Counted from the stretch's first letter, positions 41,881 to 50,663 are shown. The stretch: 64,000 bases of DNA from Agromyces sp. ISL-38 (GCF_018613935.1 NZ_JAGGPF010000015.1:1-64000); one strand, 5' to 3'. Numbers and translations: made by a program. The notes: generated by a model from the sequence alone, not told the origin.

Positions 41881-42390
41881 TCAGCGCAGCGGCTTGATCA
41901 TCTCCAGCTCGAGCCCGCCGGGGGCGAGCTCGTACGCACGGCTGCGGCCGGTGAGGGTGAAGCCCAGCTTCTCGTAGAACCGCCGGGCGCGAACGTTGTC
42001 TTCATGCACCTCGAGCCGCAGCGTGTCGCCCCAGTTGCGGGCCCATTGCTCCACGGCGTCGAGGAGCAGGCGCGAGACCCCAGCCGCGTCGCCGCGGTGG
42101 TCGGGCGCGACATAGACGCCGACGAGTGAGGGTCCGGTCTTGGCATCGGGGATGTACCCGCCCATGTAGCCCACCCAGCGCTCGCCGATGATCGCGACGA
42201 TCGCGGTCTGGCCGCGGGTCGTGCCGCGCGCGCTGCGAAGTCGCCACGTGGCTTCGTCGACGAGAAGTGCGTGTTCGAGGGTCTCGCCGTAGGCGAGCGG
42301 ATAGTCGCGCAGCATCTCGAGGCGGAGGGCTCGAACGGCCTGCCAGTCGTCGGCCTCGGTGGTGCGGATGACGACGTCGTGCTGGGGCAT
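41881..42390 (-). CDS. GNAT-family N-acetyltransferase
   Basis: 169 residues. VIRTTEADDWQAVRALRLEM LRDYPLAYGETLEHA is the typical start for the group; the acetyl-CoA loop is VAPDHRGDAAGVSRLLLDAV (R/Q-x-x-G-x-A form); LRLEVHEDNVRARRFYEKLG FTLTGRS is the last core element. Substrate unknown. Confidence 0.9.
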   Translation of the reverse strand: MPQHDVVIRTTEADDWQAVRALRLEMLRDYPLAYGETLEHALLVDEATWRLRSARGTTRGQTAIVAIIGERWVGYMGGYIPDAKTGPSLVGVYVAPDHRGDAAGVSRLLLDAVEQWARNWGDTLRLEVHEDNVRARRFYEKLGFTLTGRSRAYELAPGGLELEMIKPLR

Positions 42391-42507
42391 CCTTCGACGC
42401 TAACGCATCGGCAAAGGGCGGCGGCCCGAATCCGCTAGACTATCGCGAGGCTTTCATGCCTTCGGCTGCGGCACGCGCGGCCGTCTCGATCTTTCTGTGA
42501 GGTTTTG

Positions 42508-42606
42508 ATGGGTTCTGTCATCAAGAAGCGTCGCAAGCGCATGGCAAAGAAGAAGCACCGCAAGCTGCTCCGCAAGACGCGCCACCAGCGCCGCAACAAG
42601 AAGTAG
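42508..42606 (+). CDS. Small ribosomal protein bS22 (AURKAIP1/COX24 family)
   Basis: 32 residues: [20 protein letters not shown] then [12 protein letters not shown]. This is the extremely basic actinobacterial 30S protein known as bS22, near identical to the mycobacterial one in its first 25 residues. It binds 16S rRNA near the decoding centre. GTGAGG lies about 8-10 nt before the ATG, TAGACT about 65 bp upstream may be the promoter, and a strong terminator follows. Too short for usual ORF finders. Confidence 0.92.
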   Translation: MGSVIKKRRKRMAKKKHRKLLRKTRHQRRNKK

Positions 42607-42617
42607 TCCTTCAGCTG

Positions 42618-42645
42618 AGCGCCAGGCATCAGGCCTGGCGCTTTT
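42618..42645 (+). terminator. Rho-independent terminator of bS22
   Basis: Perfect 10-bp stem AGCGCCAGGC / GCCTGGCGCT with loop ATCAG and a TTTT tail, 12 bp after the stop codon. Confidence 0.92.
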
Positions 42646-42679
42646 CGCTGTACCCGGGCGGCATGCGTAGGCTTGCAGG

Positions 42680-42961
42680 GTGACCGCACGAGACATCCGC
42701 CTGACCCTCATCGGCAAGCCCGGATGCCACCTCTGCGACGACGCGCGAGCGGTGGTGCAGGGCGTGATCGCCGAGATCGAGACGGCGACGGCGACGGATG
42801 CCGCGCCGCGCATCGTGCTCGACGAGCGCTCGATCCTCGACGACGCGAAACTGCACGCGCGCTACGCCGAGGAGATCCCGGTGCTGCTCATCGACGGCGA
42901 GGTGCACGACTTCTGGCGCGTCGACGCGACGCGACTGCGGGCGGCCCTGCTCGGCGGCTGA
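42680..42961 (+). CDS. Glutaredoxin-like thiol protein
   Basis: 93 residues from GTG at 42680, with TAGGCT ending 6 nt before. RLTLIGKPGCHLCDDARAVV carries a CxxC; IPVLLIDGEVHDFWRVDATR LRAAL has the cis-Pro. This is the short thioredoxin-fold family (COG0695-like, DUF836-like) found near deaminase or ribosomal genes in actinobacteria; partner unknown. Confidence 0.87.
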   Translation: MTARDIRLTLIGKPGCHLCDDARAVVQGVIAEIETATATDAAPRIVLDERSILDDAKLHARYAEEIPVLLIDGEVHDFWRVDATRLRAALLGG

Positions 42962-43035
42962 TCGACCTCGTAGCCCGGCGCCGCACGCTCCGTCAAGCCG
43001 TTGCCGGTTCTGCGCCATGCCCGTTGACTGGGGCC

Positions 43036-44583
43036 ATGACGTCGATCTGGAAAGCGACCGCGACCGGCGAATTCGAGGGTCGGCCGCTCGTGCTGCCCGA
43101 TCGCGGGGCGGCGCCCGGCGATCGGTATGACGTCGTCGTGGTCGGCGCGGGCATCACCGGCCTCACCACGGCGCTCGAGCTCCAGCGCGCCGGGCGCTCC
43201 GTGGCAATCGTCGAGGCGCGCGACGTCGCCGCACTCGCGACCGGTGGCAACACGGGCAAGGCAAGCGTGCTGCAGGGCACGCGGCTGAGCCGGATCCGGC
43301 GCTCGCACTCGGCTCGCGTGACGCGGGCCTACGTCGAGGCGAACCTCGACGGCCAGCGCTGGATCGAGCAGTTCAGCCGCGAGCAGCACGTGCCGTTCGA
43401 ATTCGAGACGGACTACAGCTTTGCGCAGGAGCAGCGGGGGCTGCGCACGGTCGACGAGGTGTACCGGGCGGCGCTCGAGGCCGGTCTGCCCGTCGAGCGA
43501 GTCGAGCGGATGCCGGTGCCGTTCCCGTTCGCGGGCGCCGTCGCGCTCCCCGGCCAGCTCGCCCTCGACCCGTACCGGCTCGCCCTCGCGATGGCGCGAG
43601 AGTTCGTGCGGAACGGCGGCGCGCTCACTACGGGCGTTCGCGTCACCGGAGTGCGGGCATCGGATCCCGCCATCGTCGAGACCGAGAACGGCGCCCTGCT
43701 GACCGACGCCGTGGTCATCACGACCGCAGCTCCGGTGCTCTACCGCGGGTTGTACTTTGCGAAGACGCGGCACTCCCGCTCGTACCTCGCGTCGTTCCGG
43801 GTCGACGACCCGCCCACGCCCGGCCTGTTCATCTCCGTCGACGGGCGCACGCGTTCGTTGCGCACGGCGGCCGATCCCGAGTCGCCGGATGCCCCGCGGC
43901 AGCTGCTCGTCGGCGGCAACGAGCACCCCGTGGGCCGGGTGGACTCCGCCGCCGCCCGCGTCGAGGACCTCCTCGAGTGGACGAAGCGATACTTCCCCGG
44001 AGCCGAGCTCACCTACCGATGGTCGGCGCAGGACTACGAGTCGGCCAACCTCGTGCCCTTCGCGGGACGGATGCCGCGGGGCCGCGGCCGTGTCTGGGTC
44101 GCAACCGGGTACGCGAAGTGGGGACTCACGAACGGCGCGGCGGCGGCGCTGCGCATCTCGGCGGAGATCCTCGGCCAGCCCTGGCCCGAGCAGCGTCCGT
44201 GGATCAGGACGCTCGGCACCCGCGTGACCCGGCCGTCCGACGTCGGCCGCGGCATCGCCGAGAACGCCACCGTCGGTCGCGAGCTCGTCGCCGGGTGGGT
44301 GCGCGCCGAGTTGCACCGGGCGCCCGTGCCGAGGCCCGCGGAGGGTCAGGGTGTCGTGGCTTCCCGCGGGGGCGTTCCGATCGGTGTCTCGACCGTCGAC
44401 GGCACGACGCGTGCCGTGCGTGCGGTGTGCACCCATCTCGGCGGCGTCGTGTGCTGGAACGACGCCGAGGGCACGTGGGACTGCCCGTTGCACGGCTCGC
44501 GCTTCGAGGCATCCGGTCGCCTCATCGAAGGGCCGGCGAGGCGTGACCTGACCGCGACCGAGCGACCCGACGGCGAGGTCTGA
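43036..44583 (+). CDS. FAD-dependent oxidoreductase with C-terminal Rieske domain
   Basis: 515 residues. The DAO-type FAD fold begins with YDVVVVGAGITGLTTALELQ and VEARDVAALATGGNTGKASV; GRVWVATGYAKWGLTNGAAA is the last FAD-binding element. The C-terminal 70 residues form a Rieske 2Fe-2S domain with Cys465-x-His467 (CTHLGG) and Cys483-x2-His486 (CPLHGSRFE). Family members oxidise glycine-betaine-like or sugar-acid substrates, but this one is not defined. A diverged copy of the Rieske tail appears at 47083-47284. Convergent with the FGE-type gene, 4 bp apart. Confidence 0.92.
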   Translation: MTSIWKATATGEFEGRPLVLPDRGAAPGDRYDVVVVGAGITGLTTALELQRAGRSVAIVEARDVAALATGGNTGKASVLQGTRLSRIRRSHSARVTRAYVEANLDGQRWIEQFSREQHVPFEFETDYSFAQEQRGLRTVDEVYRAALEAGLPVERVERMPVPFPFAGAVALPGQLALDPYRLALAMAREFVRNGGALTTGVRVTGVRASDPAIVETENGALLTDAVVITTAAPVLYRGLYFAKTRHSRSYLASFRVDDPPTPGLFISVDGRTRSLRTAADPESPDAPRQLLVGGNEHPVGRVDSAAARVEDLLEWTKRYFPGAELTYRWSAQDYESANLVPFAGRMPRGRGRVWVATGYAKWGLTNGAAAALRISAEILGQPWPEQRPWIRTLGTRVTRPSDVGRGIAENATVGRELVAGWVRAELHRAPVPRPAEGQGVVASRGGVPIGVSTVDGTTRAVRAVCTHLGGVVCWNDAEGTWDCPLHGSRFEASGRLIEGPARRDLTATERPDGEV

Positions 44584-44587
44584 CACT

Positions 44588-45508
44588 TCAGGCGACGTCG
44601 CGCACGCAGCGGAACCCGATGTGCGTCGTCGCCGTGTCGTCGGCTTGTGGCGAGCGCGCAGCCGGGCGGTAGCGCAGGCAGTACTCGGGCGAGCAGAGGT
44701 GCGACCCGCCCTTGAGCACCCGCCGGGGGATTCGCGACCCCGGTTCGGCGGATGCCGCGGTGAGCAGGTTCTCGCGGGCCTCGGGGTCGACCGCCACCTG
44801 GCCGGCCACCTCGTGCCGTGGCGCGTAGAAGTCGGTCGTCCACTCCCACACGTTGCCGACGACATCGAAGAGACCGTATCCGTTGGCCGGGAACGTCATC
44901 ACGGGCGAGGTGCCGACCCAGCCCTCGGCGCCCGTGTTGCGGTAGGGGAACGTGCCCTGCCACTGGTTCACCATCAGCCGTCCGCCAGGGCGCTCCTCGT
45001 CGCCCCACGCGAATCGCGCCCCGTCGAGGCCTCCGCGCGCGGCGAACTCGAACTCCGCCTCGGTCGGCAGTCGCTTGCCGGCCCACGCCGCGTAGGCCGA
45101 GGCATCCGCGAAGCTCACCTGCACGACGGGGTGGGTCGGCTTCTCGTCGACGGATGACCCGGGCCCGAACGGATGCCGCCAGCTCGCGCCGGCGCCCCAG
45201 CGCCACCACTGCCGCCAGTCGCGGAGATCGACGGGACCGTCGGTCGGCGTGAACACGAGCCCGCCGGGCACGAGGGCTGCCGGGTCGGCGCCCGGGAAGT
45301 CGGCGGGATCGAGCGGTTGCTCGGCCACCGTGACGTATGCGGTCGCGTCGATGAACGCCGCAAACTGCTCGTTCGTGACAGGGTGCACGTCGATCTCGAA
45401 CGGCTCGACGGCGCGCTCGTGCACGGGCGTCTCGTCGGGGTAGAACTCGCTCGACCCCATGCGGAACGCGCCGCCGTGGATGCGGACCGTGCGCGTGATC
45501 TCGGTCAT
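44588..45508 (-). CDS. Formylglycine-generating-enzyme (SUMF1/EgtB) family protein
   Basis: 306 residues; TAGGCT ends 6 nt before the ATG (minus strand), predicting a leaderless message. FRMGSSEFYPDETPVHERAV, HPVTNEQFAAFIDAT, KRLPTEAEFEFAARGG, GLFDVVGNVWEWTTDFY and the copper-binding active-site segment KGGSHLCSPEYCLRYRPAAR (two Cys) are those of aerobic FGE, which turns a Cys of sulfatases to formylglycine. No sulfatase is in the window, so the partner lies elsewhere. Confidence 0.92.
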   Translation of the reverse strand: MTEITRTVRIHGGAFRMGSSEFYPDETPVHERAVEPFEIDVHPVTNEQFAAFIDATAYVTVAEQPLDPADFPGADPAALVPGGLVFTPTDGPVDLRDWRQWWRWGAGASWRHPFGPGSSVDEKPTHPVVQVSFADASAYAAWAGKRLPTEAEFEFAARGGLDGARFAWGDEERPGGRLMVNQWQGTFPYRNTGAEGWVGTSPVMTFPANGYGLFDVVGNVWEWTTDFYAPRHEVAGQVAVDPEARENLLTAASAEPGSRIPRRVLKGGSHLCSPEYCLRYRPAARSPQADDTATTHIGFRCVRDVA

Positions 45509-45534
45509 CCTTCGAGCCTACGTCTGCCGACCGC

Positions 45535-45569
45535 GGGTTGAGGAGCCGCGGAGCGGCGTCTCGAAACCC
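45535..45569 (+). repeat. Single palindromic repeat between FGE and antiporter genes
   Basis: GGGTTGAGGAGCCGC-GGA-GCGGCGTCTCGAAACCC: outer GGGTT/AACCC and inner GCCGC/GCGGC pair. Same family as the copies at 33340, 34877 and 35459. It lies 26 bp upstream of the FGE start and 7 bp after the antiporter stop, where it may end transcription. Confidence 0.85.
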
Positions 45570-45576
45570 GTGTGTC

Positions 45577-46773
45577 TCACACCTCCCGTTGCCGCTCCCG
45601 CTCCAGATCCTCGGCCTCGCGACGAGCGAACCAAGCCGCGATCGGCACGTCGGTCGACGAGTGGGCGACGATCGACAGCACGATCGCCACGACGATCACG
45701 TGGAACATGAGTTCCGCACCGGGCACACCGCTCGCGAGCACGAGCAGGCCGTACAACACGGAGGCGAAGCCCTTCGGGCCGAACCATGCCGCCGTGAGCC
45801 GCTCCTCCCACGGAAGCCCACTGCCGAGGAGCGAGAGTTGCACCGAGGCGGGCCGGGCGAAGACGAGAAGGAGCACGGCGAAGACGTAGCCGGTCCACGG
45901 TACGTCGGCGAGAATCTCCGGCGAGATGAGCGCGCCGAACATCAGGACGGCGAGCAGTTTCACGAGCTCGGAGATCTGGCCGCCGAATTCCTTGAAGGCG
46001 TCCCGCATCTCGGGGGCGACCGTGGCGATCGTGATGCCCGCCGCGTACGCCGCGAGATAGAGGTTCGCGTGCGTGGCGAGGCAGATGCCGAGCACGATGA
46101 GCGCGACGGCGATCGGGGTGAGCGAGGCGTACAGCGGCGTGCGGGAGAAGACCTTCCACCGCACGAGCCAGGAGATGACGATCGGCACGGCGACGCCGAC
46201 GAGGATGCCGAGTCCGAGCTCTTTGGCGAGTTCCATCGGTTCGGCGTCGGGGCCGCCGACCGCGGCGATGAGGAAGAGCACCACGGGCAGCGCGAGCCCG
46301 TCGTTCAGCCCGGACTCGACCCCGAGGAGGTGCCGCACGCGATGGGGGATCTCGCCTCGCCCCACGATCGCCGATGCGAATACCGGGTCCGTCGGAGCGA
46401 GCACGGCCGCGACGAGGAAGGCCTCGGGCCAGGAGAATCCCAGCAGCCAGACGCCGAGCACCGCGCTGATGATGAACGTGATCGGCATCCCGAGGAGCAG
46501 GGCGCGCCCCGGAAGCCGCCACGCTGCGCGCAGGTCTCGGAGGCCCACCTCCTGTCCGTCGGTGAAGAGCACGATGAAGAGGGCGAGCGACGAGACGGTC
46601 GTGACCGTCGGGTCGGTCGGGGAGAGCACCACGACATCGAGCACGCCGCTGCCGAGCACGAACCCGGCGATGAGGAAGAGCACGGTCGTCGAGAGCACCG
46701 TGCGATGCGCGAACCCCGAGATGAGGATCGCGGCAAGGAGGACGAGCGCGAACGAGAGGAGCAGGGCTTCCAC
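45577..46773 (-). CDS. CPA1-family Na+/H+ (cation/proton) antiporter
   Basis: 398 residues from GTG. About 12 helices; AFLVAAVLAPTDPVFASAIV has the ion-site TDP, and VESGLNDGLALPVVLFLIAA has the NDG (for the ND motif) typical of CPA1/NhaP. LGMPITFIISAVLGVWLLG and the C-terminal RREAEDLERERQREV tail complete it. It exports Na+ or K+ for protons. Directly upstream is a broken copy of the aspS 3' end. Confidence 0.92.
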   Translation of the reverse strand: MEALLLSFALVLLAAILISGFAHRTVLSTTVLFLIAGFVLGSGVLDVVVLSPTDPTVTTVSSLALFIVLFTDGQEVGLRDLRAAWRLPGRALLLGMPITFIISAVLGVWLLGFSWPEAFLVAAVLAPTDPVFASAIVGRGEIPHRVRHLLGVESGLNDGLALPVVLFLIAAVGGPDAEPMELAKELGLGILVGVAVPIVISWLVRWKVFSRTPLYASLTPIAVALIVLGICLATHANLYLAAYAAGITIATVAPEMRDAFKEFGGQISELVKLLAVLMFGALISPEILADVPWTGYVFAVLLLVFARPASVQLSLLGSGLPWEERLTAAWFGPKGFASVLYGLLVLASGVPGAELMFHVIVVAIVLSIVAHSSTDVPIAAWFARREAEDLERERQREV

Positions 46774-46812
46774 GTTCGCAGTCTGCCCGAGCCGCGACCC
46801 GCTGTCGAACGA

Positions 46813-47082
46813 CCGGCTACGGCAGCAGGCGCGTGGGGCCCCGGAACAGGTAGGTCGTCTCGCGGATCGAGTGTTCCTCGAGCATGAGCATCAGCACGCG
46901 GGCGAGGCCCATTCCGAACCCGCCGTGCGGGGGCACGCCGTAGCGGAAGAAGTCGAGGTAGAACTCGAGCTCTTCGGGGTCGAGCCCCTTCTCCTTCGCC
47001 TGCCCGACGAGCACGTCGATGCGGTGCTCGCGCTGCGCTCCGGTCGAGATCTCGACGCCGTTGTAGATGAGGTCGTACGAGT
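46813..47082 (-). pseudogene. Duplicated aspS 3' end (left 270-bp direct repeat)
   Basis: Identical by eye over 270 bp to 51166-51435, in the same orientation. It encodes the last 88 residues of AspRS from SYDLIYNGVEIS to the end TTYLFRGPTRLLP and 4 bp beyond the stop, but has no start and breaks off at TACGAG/TCGGCG, where a Rieske-gene fragment on the other strand begins. With 51166-51435 it brackets the T7SS-type cassette. Confidence 0.95.
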
Positions 47083-47284
47083 CGGCGTCTCGACCGTCGA
47101 CGGCACCACGCGCGCTGTGCGGGCGGTGTGCACCCACCTCGGCGGTGTGCTGTGCTGGAACGACGCCGAGGCGACGTGGGACTGCCCGTTGCACGGCTCG
47201 CGCTTCGAGGCATCCGGTCGCCTCATCGAAGGGCCGGCGCTCCGTGATCTGGCAGCGACCGAGCGGCCTGACGGCGACGTCTGA
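47083..47284 (+). pseudogene. Orphan 3' fragment of a FAD-Rieske oxidoreductase gene
   Basis: Matches the last 65 codons of the gene at 43036-44583, about 90% in DNA by my hand alignment. The frame is intact (VSTVDGTTRAVRAVCTHLGG ... CPLHGSRFEASG ... ERPDGDV, stop TGA) and both CxH and CxxH ligands remain, but there is no start or FAD domain. Of 16 changed codons about 11 are silent, so it diverged under selection as part of a full gene before being cut. The similarity goes about 15 bp past the stop, into the end of a neighbouring FGE-like gene (CAGGCGACGTCGC). Confidence 0.9.
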
Positions 47285-47333
47285 CCCGGCCAGGCGACGT
47301 CGCACGATTCGAGCTCACGGCGCGCCGCTGGGC

Positions 47334-47915
47334 TCAGGCCCGCTCCTGCAGCCGGATCGACCGGAAGAGCGACTCCAGCGGAGCTTCGAGCTCTTCGACG
47401 GCGAAGGCGTTCGATTCGATGAGCTCGAGGATGAAGACGAGTCCTCCGGCGAGGCCGATGTACCGCTCGACGTACAGAGGCTCGTCTTCTCCCGTTGCGG
47501 TGATCACCACGGCCCGCGCAGCCCGGGCGAACGACGTCCCGTCGAGCGGCGCAAGCACTTGAACGAAGCCGCCGATGCCTGCGCGGGCAAGGTTGCCCAG
47601 ATCGGCTTTCTCGCGTGCCTCGGGTACCTCTGAGATGTAGAGGTGCACGAGGCGCTCGAGTCCGCCAAATTCGGGAAAGTGCCAGAACCGCTCGATCGCG
47701 CCGGGGAGCGGCCCGGTGACGCGTGCGAGTGCCAATGCGGTGCGTTGCAATTGCTGCTCGACCTCAGCGCCCGCGTCGAAGCCGTCGAGCAGGGAGCCGG
47801 CGAGGTCGGCGGCCCAGTGCTCGTCGTTCTGGTAGCCGTTCCAGGGGAAGGAGAGCGGGATCGGGATCCAGACGCGGTGGTCGAGGTCGATCGTGTATTC
47901 GAGTGTCAACGCCAC
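47334..47915 (-). CDS. Unknown protein of the T7SS-type cassette (last gene)
   Basis: 193 residues from GTG at 47915, 10 bp inside the end of the upstream gene. LTLEYTIDLDHRVWIPIPLS FPWNGYQNDEHWAADLAGSL LDG opens an alpha/beta domain; FLAPL-type strands and GGLVFILELIESNAFAVEEL EAPLESLFRSIRL close it. The ending resembles the 'SD.IMESFRW' end of the two preceding genes in position and style. No family recognised; immunity or accessory role is possible by context. Confidence 0.75.
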   Translation of the reverse strand: MALTLEYTIDLDHRVWIPIPLSFPWNGYQNDEHWAADLAGSLLDGFDAGAEVEQQLQRTALALARVTGPLPGAIERFWHFPEFGGLERLVHLYISEVPEAREKADLGNLARAGIGGFVQVLAPLDGTSFARAARAVVITATGEDEPLYVERYIGLAGGLVFILELIESNAFAVEELEAPLESLFRSIRLQERA

Positions 47916-48493
47916 CGGAAGGTCTCCATGATCGAGTCGGACAGTTCCGCGAGCGCGCCGAGCATCGTGGCATCCGTGTCGGCGAGCGCCGGGATGCTGG
48001 TGAAGAACAGGAGCCCACGGCGGGGGTGCTCGCCGGGCAGGGGGAAGCCGTAGCCGATCTGCCTCGACTGCACCTCGGCGAGCTCGCCCGTTCCCCGTTC
48101 GGTGGACTGCCAGCGGAAGATCGGCCCCCACGGCGCCGTCACCACATCGACCCGCCGGCCTGCGAGGGAGCGCATCGCCGACTCGAACGTCACGTCGGGT
48201 GGGCTGACGAATTGCTTCATGGCGATGGACATGGGCGTCAGGACCTCGTCGTCGCGCTCGCCGGGAAGGTACACGGCTGACGCCCTGATCGAGAGCAGGC
48301 GCCGCCACTGCACCTCGATGAGCGTGCGCGCCTGCGCGTCCAGGTCGGGGCGGCCGGCGTTCTTCAGGCGTGCGGACATCCGGGCGACGAGCTGCCGCTT
48401 GCCCTCGTCGTCGACGATGAAGCGAGTCCACCCCGGCGGCATCATGATGTGGAAGCCCGTTGGGGCCCCGGTCGCACGTTGGGTCAGATCCAT
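47906..48493 (-). CDS. Cassette protein with PsbP/LpqN-like domain, soluble
   Basis: 195 residues; the ATG at 48493 overlaps the upstream stop by 10 bp. GFHIMMPPGWTRFIVDDEGK starts a domain with the 'PGWTR' strand also seen in the previous gene; VYLPGERDDEVLTPMSIAMK QFVSPP and GLLFFTSIPALADTDATMLG ALAELSDSIMETFRW complete it. The pattern is like LpqN/PsbP-type folds by eye only. No signal peptide. Likely a duplicate of the soluble half of the upstream protein. Confidence 0.75.
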   Translation of the reverse strand: MDLTQRATGAPTGFHIMMPPGWTRFIVDDEGKRQLVARMSARLKNAGRPDLDAQARTLIEVQWRRLLSIRASAVYLPGERDDEVLTPMSIAMKQFVSPPDVTFESAMRSLAGRRVDVVTAPWGPIFRWQSTERGTGELAEVQSRQIGYGFPLPGEHPRRGLLFFTSIPALADTDATMLGALAELSDSIMETFRWR

Positions 48494-49383
48494 CTGAATG
48501 ACTCCATGATCCTGTCGGAGAGGCTGACGCATGCCTCGACGGACGCTCGGTCGCCGCCGGCGATGACGGTCGTGAAGACGAGACCATGACGAGGGTCGCC
48601 GGGTGCAGCGATGCCGTACGTGAGGGTGCGGGACTGATCTTCCGCGCGCTCGGTCCTGCGCTCCCGCGTGGAGGCATCACCACGATGCGTCCGGTGCGAT
48701 GTGAGGGTGATGTCCATCGCGGGGACGCGCGGGTCGGAGGCGGACGGGCGATACCGCCAGGTGTCCGGTCGGCCTGCCACATCGCTCCTGGTCCATCCTG
48801 CGGGAACCTGGATCTCGAATCGGCCGGGTTCGTCGTCGCGCAACGGGACGAACATGTCTGAGATGAGGCCCGCCCTGCGGAGCCGGTCATACCTCACGCT
48901 GAATGGGATGGCGCGGGCCGCCACGACGACGACGCAGGCGGCGGCGAGCGCAGCTCCGATCCAGTGCGCGCCCAGGTAGACCATCGGATCGGACGGCTTC
49001 GCGATCATGCCGGATGACGCGGGAAACGTGAACGCGAAGTAGAGATTCGCGACGGTCGCGCCGATCGAGTACGCGAACGCCGCGTTCAGCTGCGGCGCCT
49101 GCACGATCTTCGTCGTCACCAGCAGGGGCACCACGAGGGCGGCGGCGACCACGCCGAGGAAGACGGAGACCCATTCGGGTACGACGAAGATCGGGAACGG
49201 TACGATCACGTCGTATCGGGGGCGGTCGTCGGGCAGTGCCTGCGAGCCGGAGAGCAACAACGATCCGATGAGGAACGCGATGAAGATGACCGTCGGGATC
49301 AGCTGGGCCCCCGCGAAGGTCCGCAGGATCAGAACGTGGGGGCCTCGCCGACGTGGGTCACGCGCTGCTCCTTGATGACTCAC
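48484..49383 (-). CDS. Cassette membrane protein with C-terminal PsbP/LpqN-like domain
   Basis: 299 residues from GTG at 49383, overlapping the previous stop as GTGA. Four membrane segments (about 22-43, 60-85, 95-115, 125-148: TVIFIAFLIGSLLLSGSQ, VVPEWVSVFLGVVAAALVVP LLV, and so on), then a soluble part FEIQVPAGWTRSDVAGRPDT WRYRP ... AAPGDPRHGLVFTTVIAGGD RASVEACVSLSDRIMESFRW that parallels the next gene. It may be an immunity or docking protein for the T7SS-type protein upstream; inference only. Confidence 0.75.
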   Translation of the reverse strand: MSHQGAARDPRRRGPHVLILRTFAGAQLIPTVIFIAFLIGSLLLSGSQALPDDRPRYDVIVPFPIFVVPEWVSVFLGVVAAALVVPLLVTTKIVQAPQLNAAFAYSIGATVANLYFAFTFPASSGMIAKPSDPMVYLGAHWIGAALAAACVVVVAARAIPFSVRYDRLRRAGLISDMFVPLRDDEPGRFEIQVPAGWTRSDVAGRPDTWRYRPSASDPRVPAMDITLTSHRTHRGDASTRERRTERAEDQSRTLTYGIAAPGDPRHGLVFTTVIAGGDRASVEACVSLSDRIMESFRWI

Positions 49384-50663
49384 GGACTCAACTGTATGTC
49401 GCGAAGTCCTGGGATCGGTGGCTGCACGCCCAACACGCCCGCCACGTCGCCTCCCGTGAAACCGCCCCACAAGCCCGTGTTGAGCAGGCGTTGGCCGGCT
49501 CCGGGCAGGGCACCGGTCGTCGTTGAGATGAACTGCTGCACGGCGGGATTCGACGCCCAGGGCGACGTTCGCATGGTCGTGAGGAAGTTCTGGACCTGAA
49601 CGGCCTCGGTGCCGCCCATGGTGATGGACTTGAGGGGGTTCACGAACATGCCCGGGTTCGGCAGCGCGAGCCGCGCGGTAAGCGGAGCGAAGAGGGATCG
49701 CACGGGCGTGACCCAGGTTGTCGGGCGCAGCAGGCTGACCCGCGGGAGCCCGGCCCGGATCGCCGTCGTGGCGATGCCGCGGCCGCTGCGGATCACGGCC
49801 GCGAGCACGGGTGCACCGCGGGAGAGGAGCTTGCCGATGCCGAACGGCAGCAGGCCCACCGCCGCCCAGGCGACATCGCTCAACGTCGCCTTGCCGTACG
49901 CGAATTTGAGGAGTGTCAGGCCGAGTGCCAGCACGGTGAGCCCCAGGATGATGAGGCCGAGCAGGCCCGTGAGCGGGGCCCCGATGATGAGGGCGATGAT
50001 ACTGAGCACGAGCAGGACGTACCCCACGACGGCGAGCACGTCATCGACGAACTCCCAGAAGCCGTCGTTGTTGCCGGCGGTGTCCATCGCCTTCTGGATT
50101 CCGTTGACCGCGTCGTCATACGCGTCCGACCATGTCTCGAAGACCGTGTCGAATCTCTCCCACAGGTCGTCGCGCGTGCCCTCGGCGCTGTTCAGCGCCG
50201 TCGACGCGTCGGAGAGGGCTTCTCCTGCCGAGCTCCGTTGCGCATCGGTCGGCTCCTCTTCCCAGACCCAGGTGCGGTCCAGGTCGTCGACGCCGGACTG
50301 CGCCTCCGCCTTCGCGTCCAGAGCGTTCTGGTAGGTGTTCTCGGCGCTCTCGATGTCATCGATCCGAGGGTGGATCCAGTTCTGCGCGGTCTGGAGTGCG
50401 ATCGCATAGCTCTTCAGCACCTCGCCGGTGTCGGAGTAGCGCACTGATGCCGCTTTGAGGTCACCGGCCGTCTCGGTGGCCAGTTCGGCCAGCTTGTCGG
50501 TGCCCTTGCTCTTGTGCACCGATGAATCGCCGATCGCCGTGAGCTCGTCGGCGGTCTTCTCCATCTGCGTGCCGAGGGCGACCCACGCCCGGCCTCGGTC
50601 GTCGATGTCGTCGGGATTGCCCTCGAGGCGACGGAGCTCGTGATTTCCATCGGGGGATCGCAT
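49380..50663 (-). CDS. T7SS-type secreted/polymorphic-toxin-like protein without clear toxin domain
   Basis: 427 residues from the ATG at 50663 (TGATG overlap with the WXG100 gene). The N-terminal 110 residues (LEGNPDDIDDRGRAWVALGT QMEKTADELTAIGD...) match the T7SS-effector start domain found ahead of many actinobacterial toxins; a coiled region (100-200) follows. Residues 207-253 hold two membrane helices (VVGYVLLVLSIIALIIGAPL TGLLGLIILGL), then SDVAWAAVGLLPFGIGKLLS. The last 120 residues (SLFAPLTARLALPNPGMFVN PLKS...) lack any toxin motif I know, so the gene may be a toxin-less core or carry a new type. Confidence 0.8.
   Translation of the reverse strand: MRSPDGNHELRRLEGNPDDIDDRGRAWVALGTQMEKTADELTAIGDSSVHKSKGTDKLAELATETAGDLKAASVRYSDTGEVLKSYAIALQTAQNWIHPRIDDIESAENTYQNALDAKAEAQSGVDDLDRTWVWEEEPTDAQRSSAGEALSDASTALNSAEGTRDDLWERFDTVFETWSDAYDDAVNGIQKAMDTAGNNDGFWEFVDDVLAVVGYVLLVLSIIALIIGAPLTGLLGLIILGLTVLALGLTLLKFAYGKATLSDVAWAAVGLLPFGIGKLLSRGAPVLAAVIRSGRGIATTAIRAGLPRVSLLRPTTWVTPVRSLFAPLTARLALPNPGMFVNPLKSITMGGTEAVQVQNFLTTMRTSPWASNPAVQQFISTTTGALPGAGQRLLNTGLWGGFTGGDVAGVLGVQPPIPGLRDIQLSP

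Noticed and set aside
42862..44865. 667-codon open frame on the minus strand
   Set aside because: Antisense shadow of the FAD-Rieske gene; no motif, no start signal.
46813..47082. Site-specific att site at the aspS 3' end
   Set aside because: Identity of 270 bp is much longer than a tyrosine-recombinase core, and no integrase gene lies in the bracketed segment; homologous recombination is more likely.
46073..47284. 403-codon plus-strand frame ending in a Rieske motif
   Set aside because: It joins an antisense shadow of the antiporter and the aspS tail to the true Rieske fragment; only 47083-47284 is homologous to a protein.
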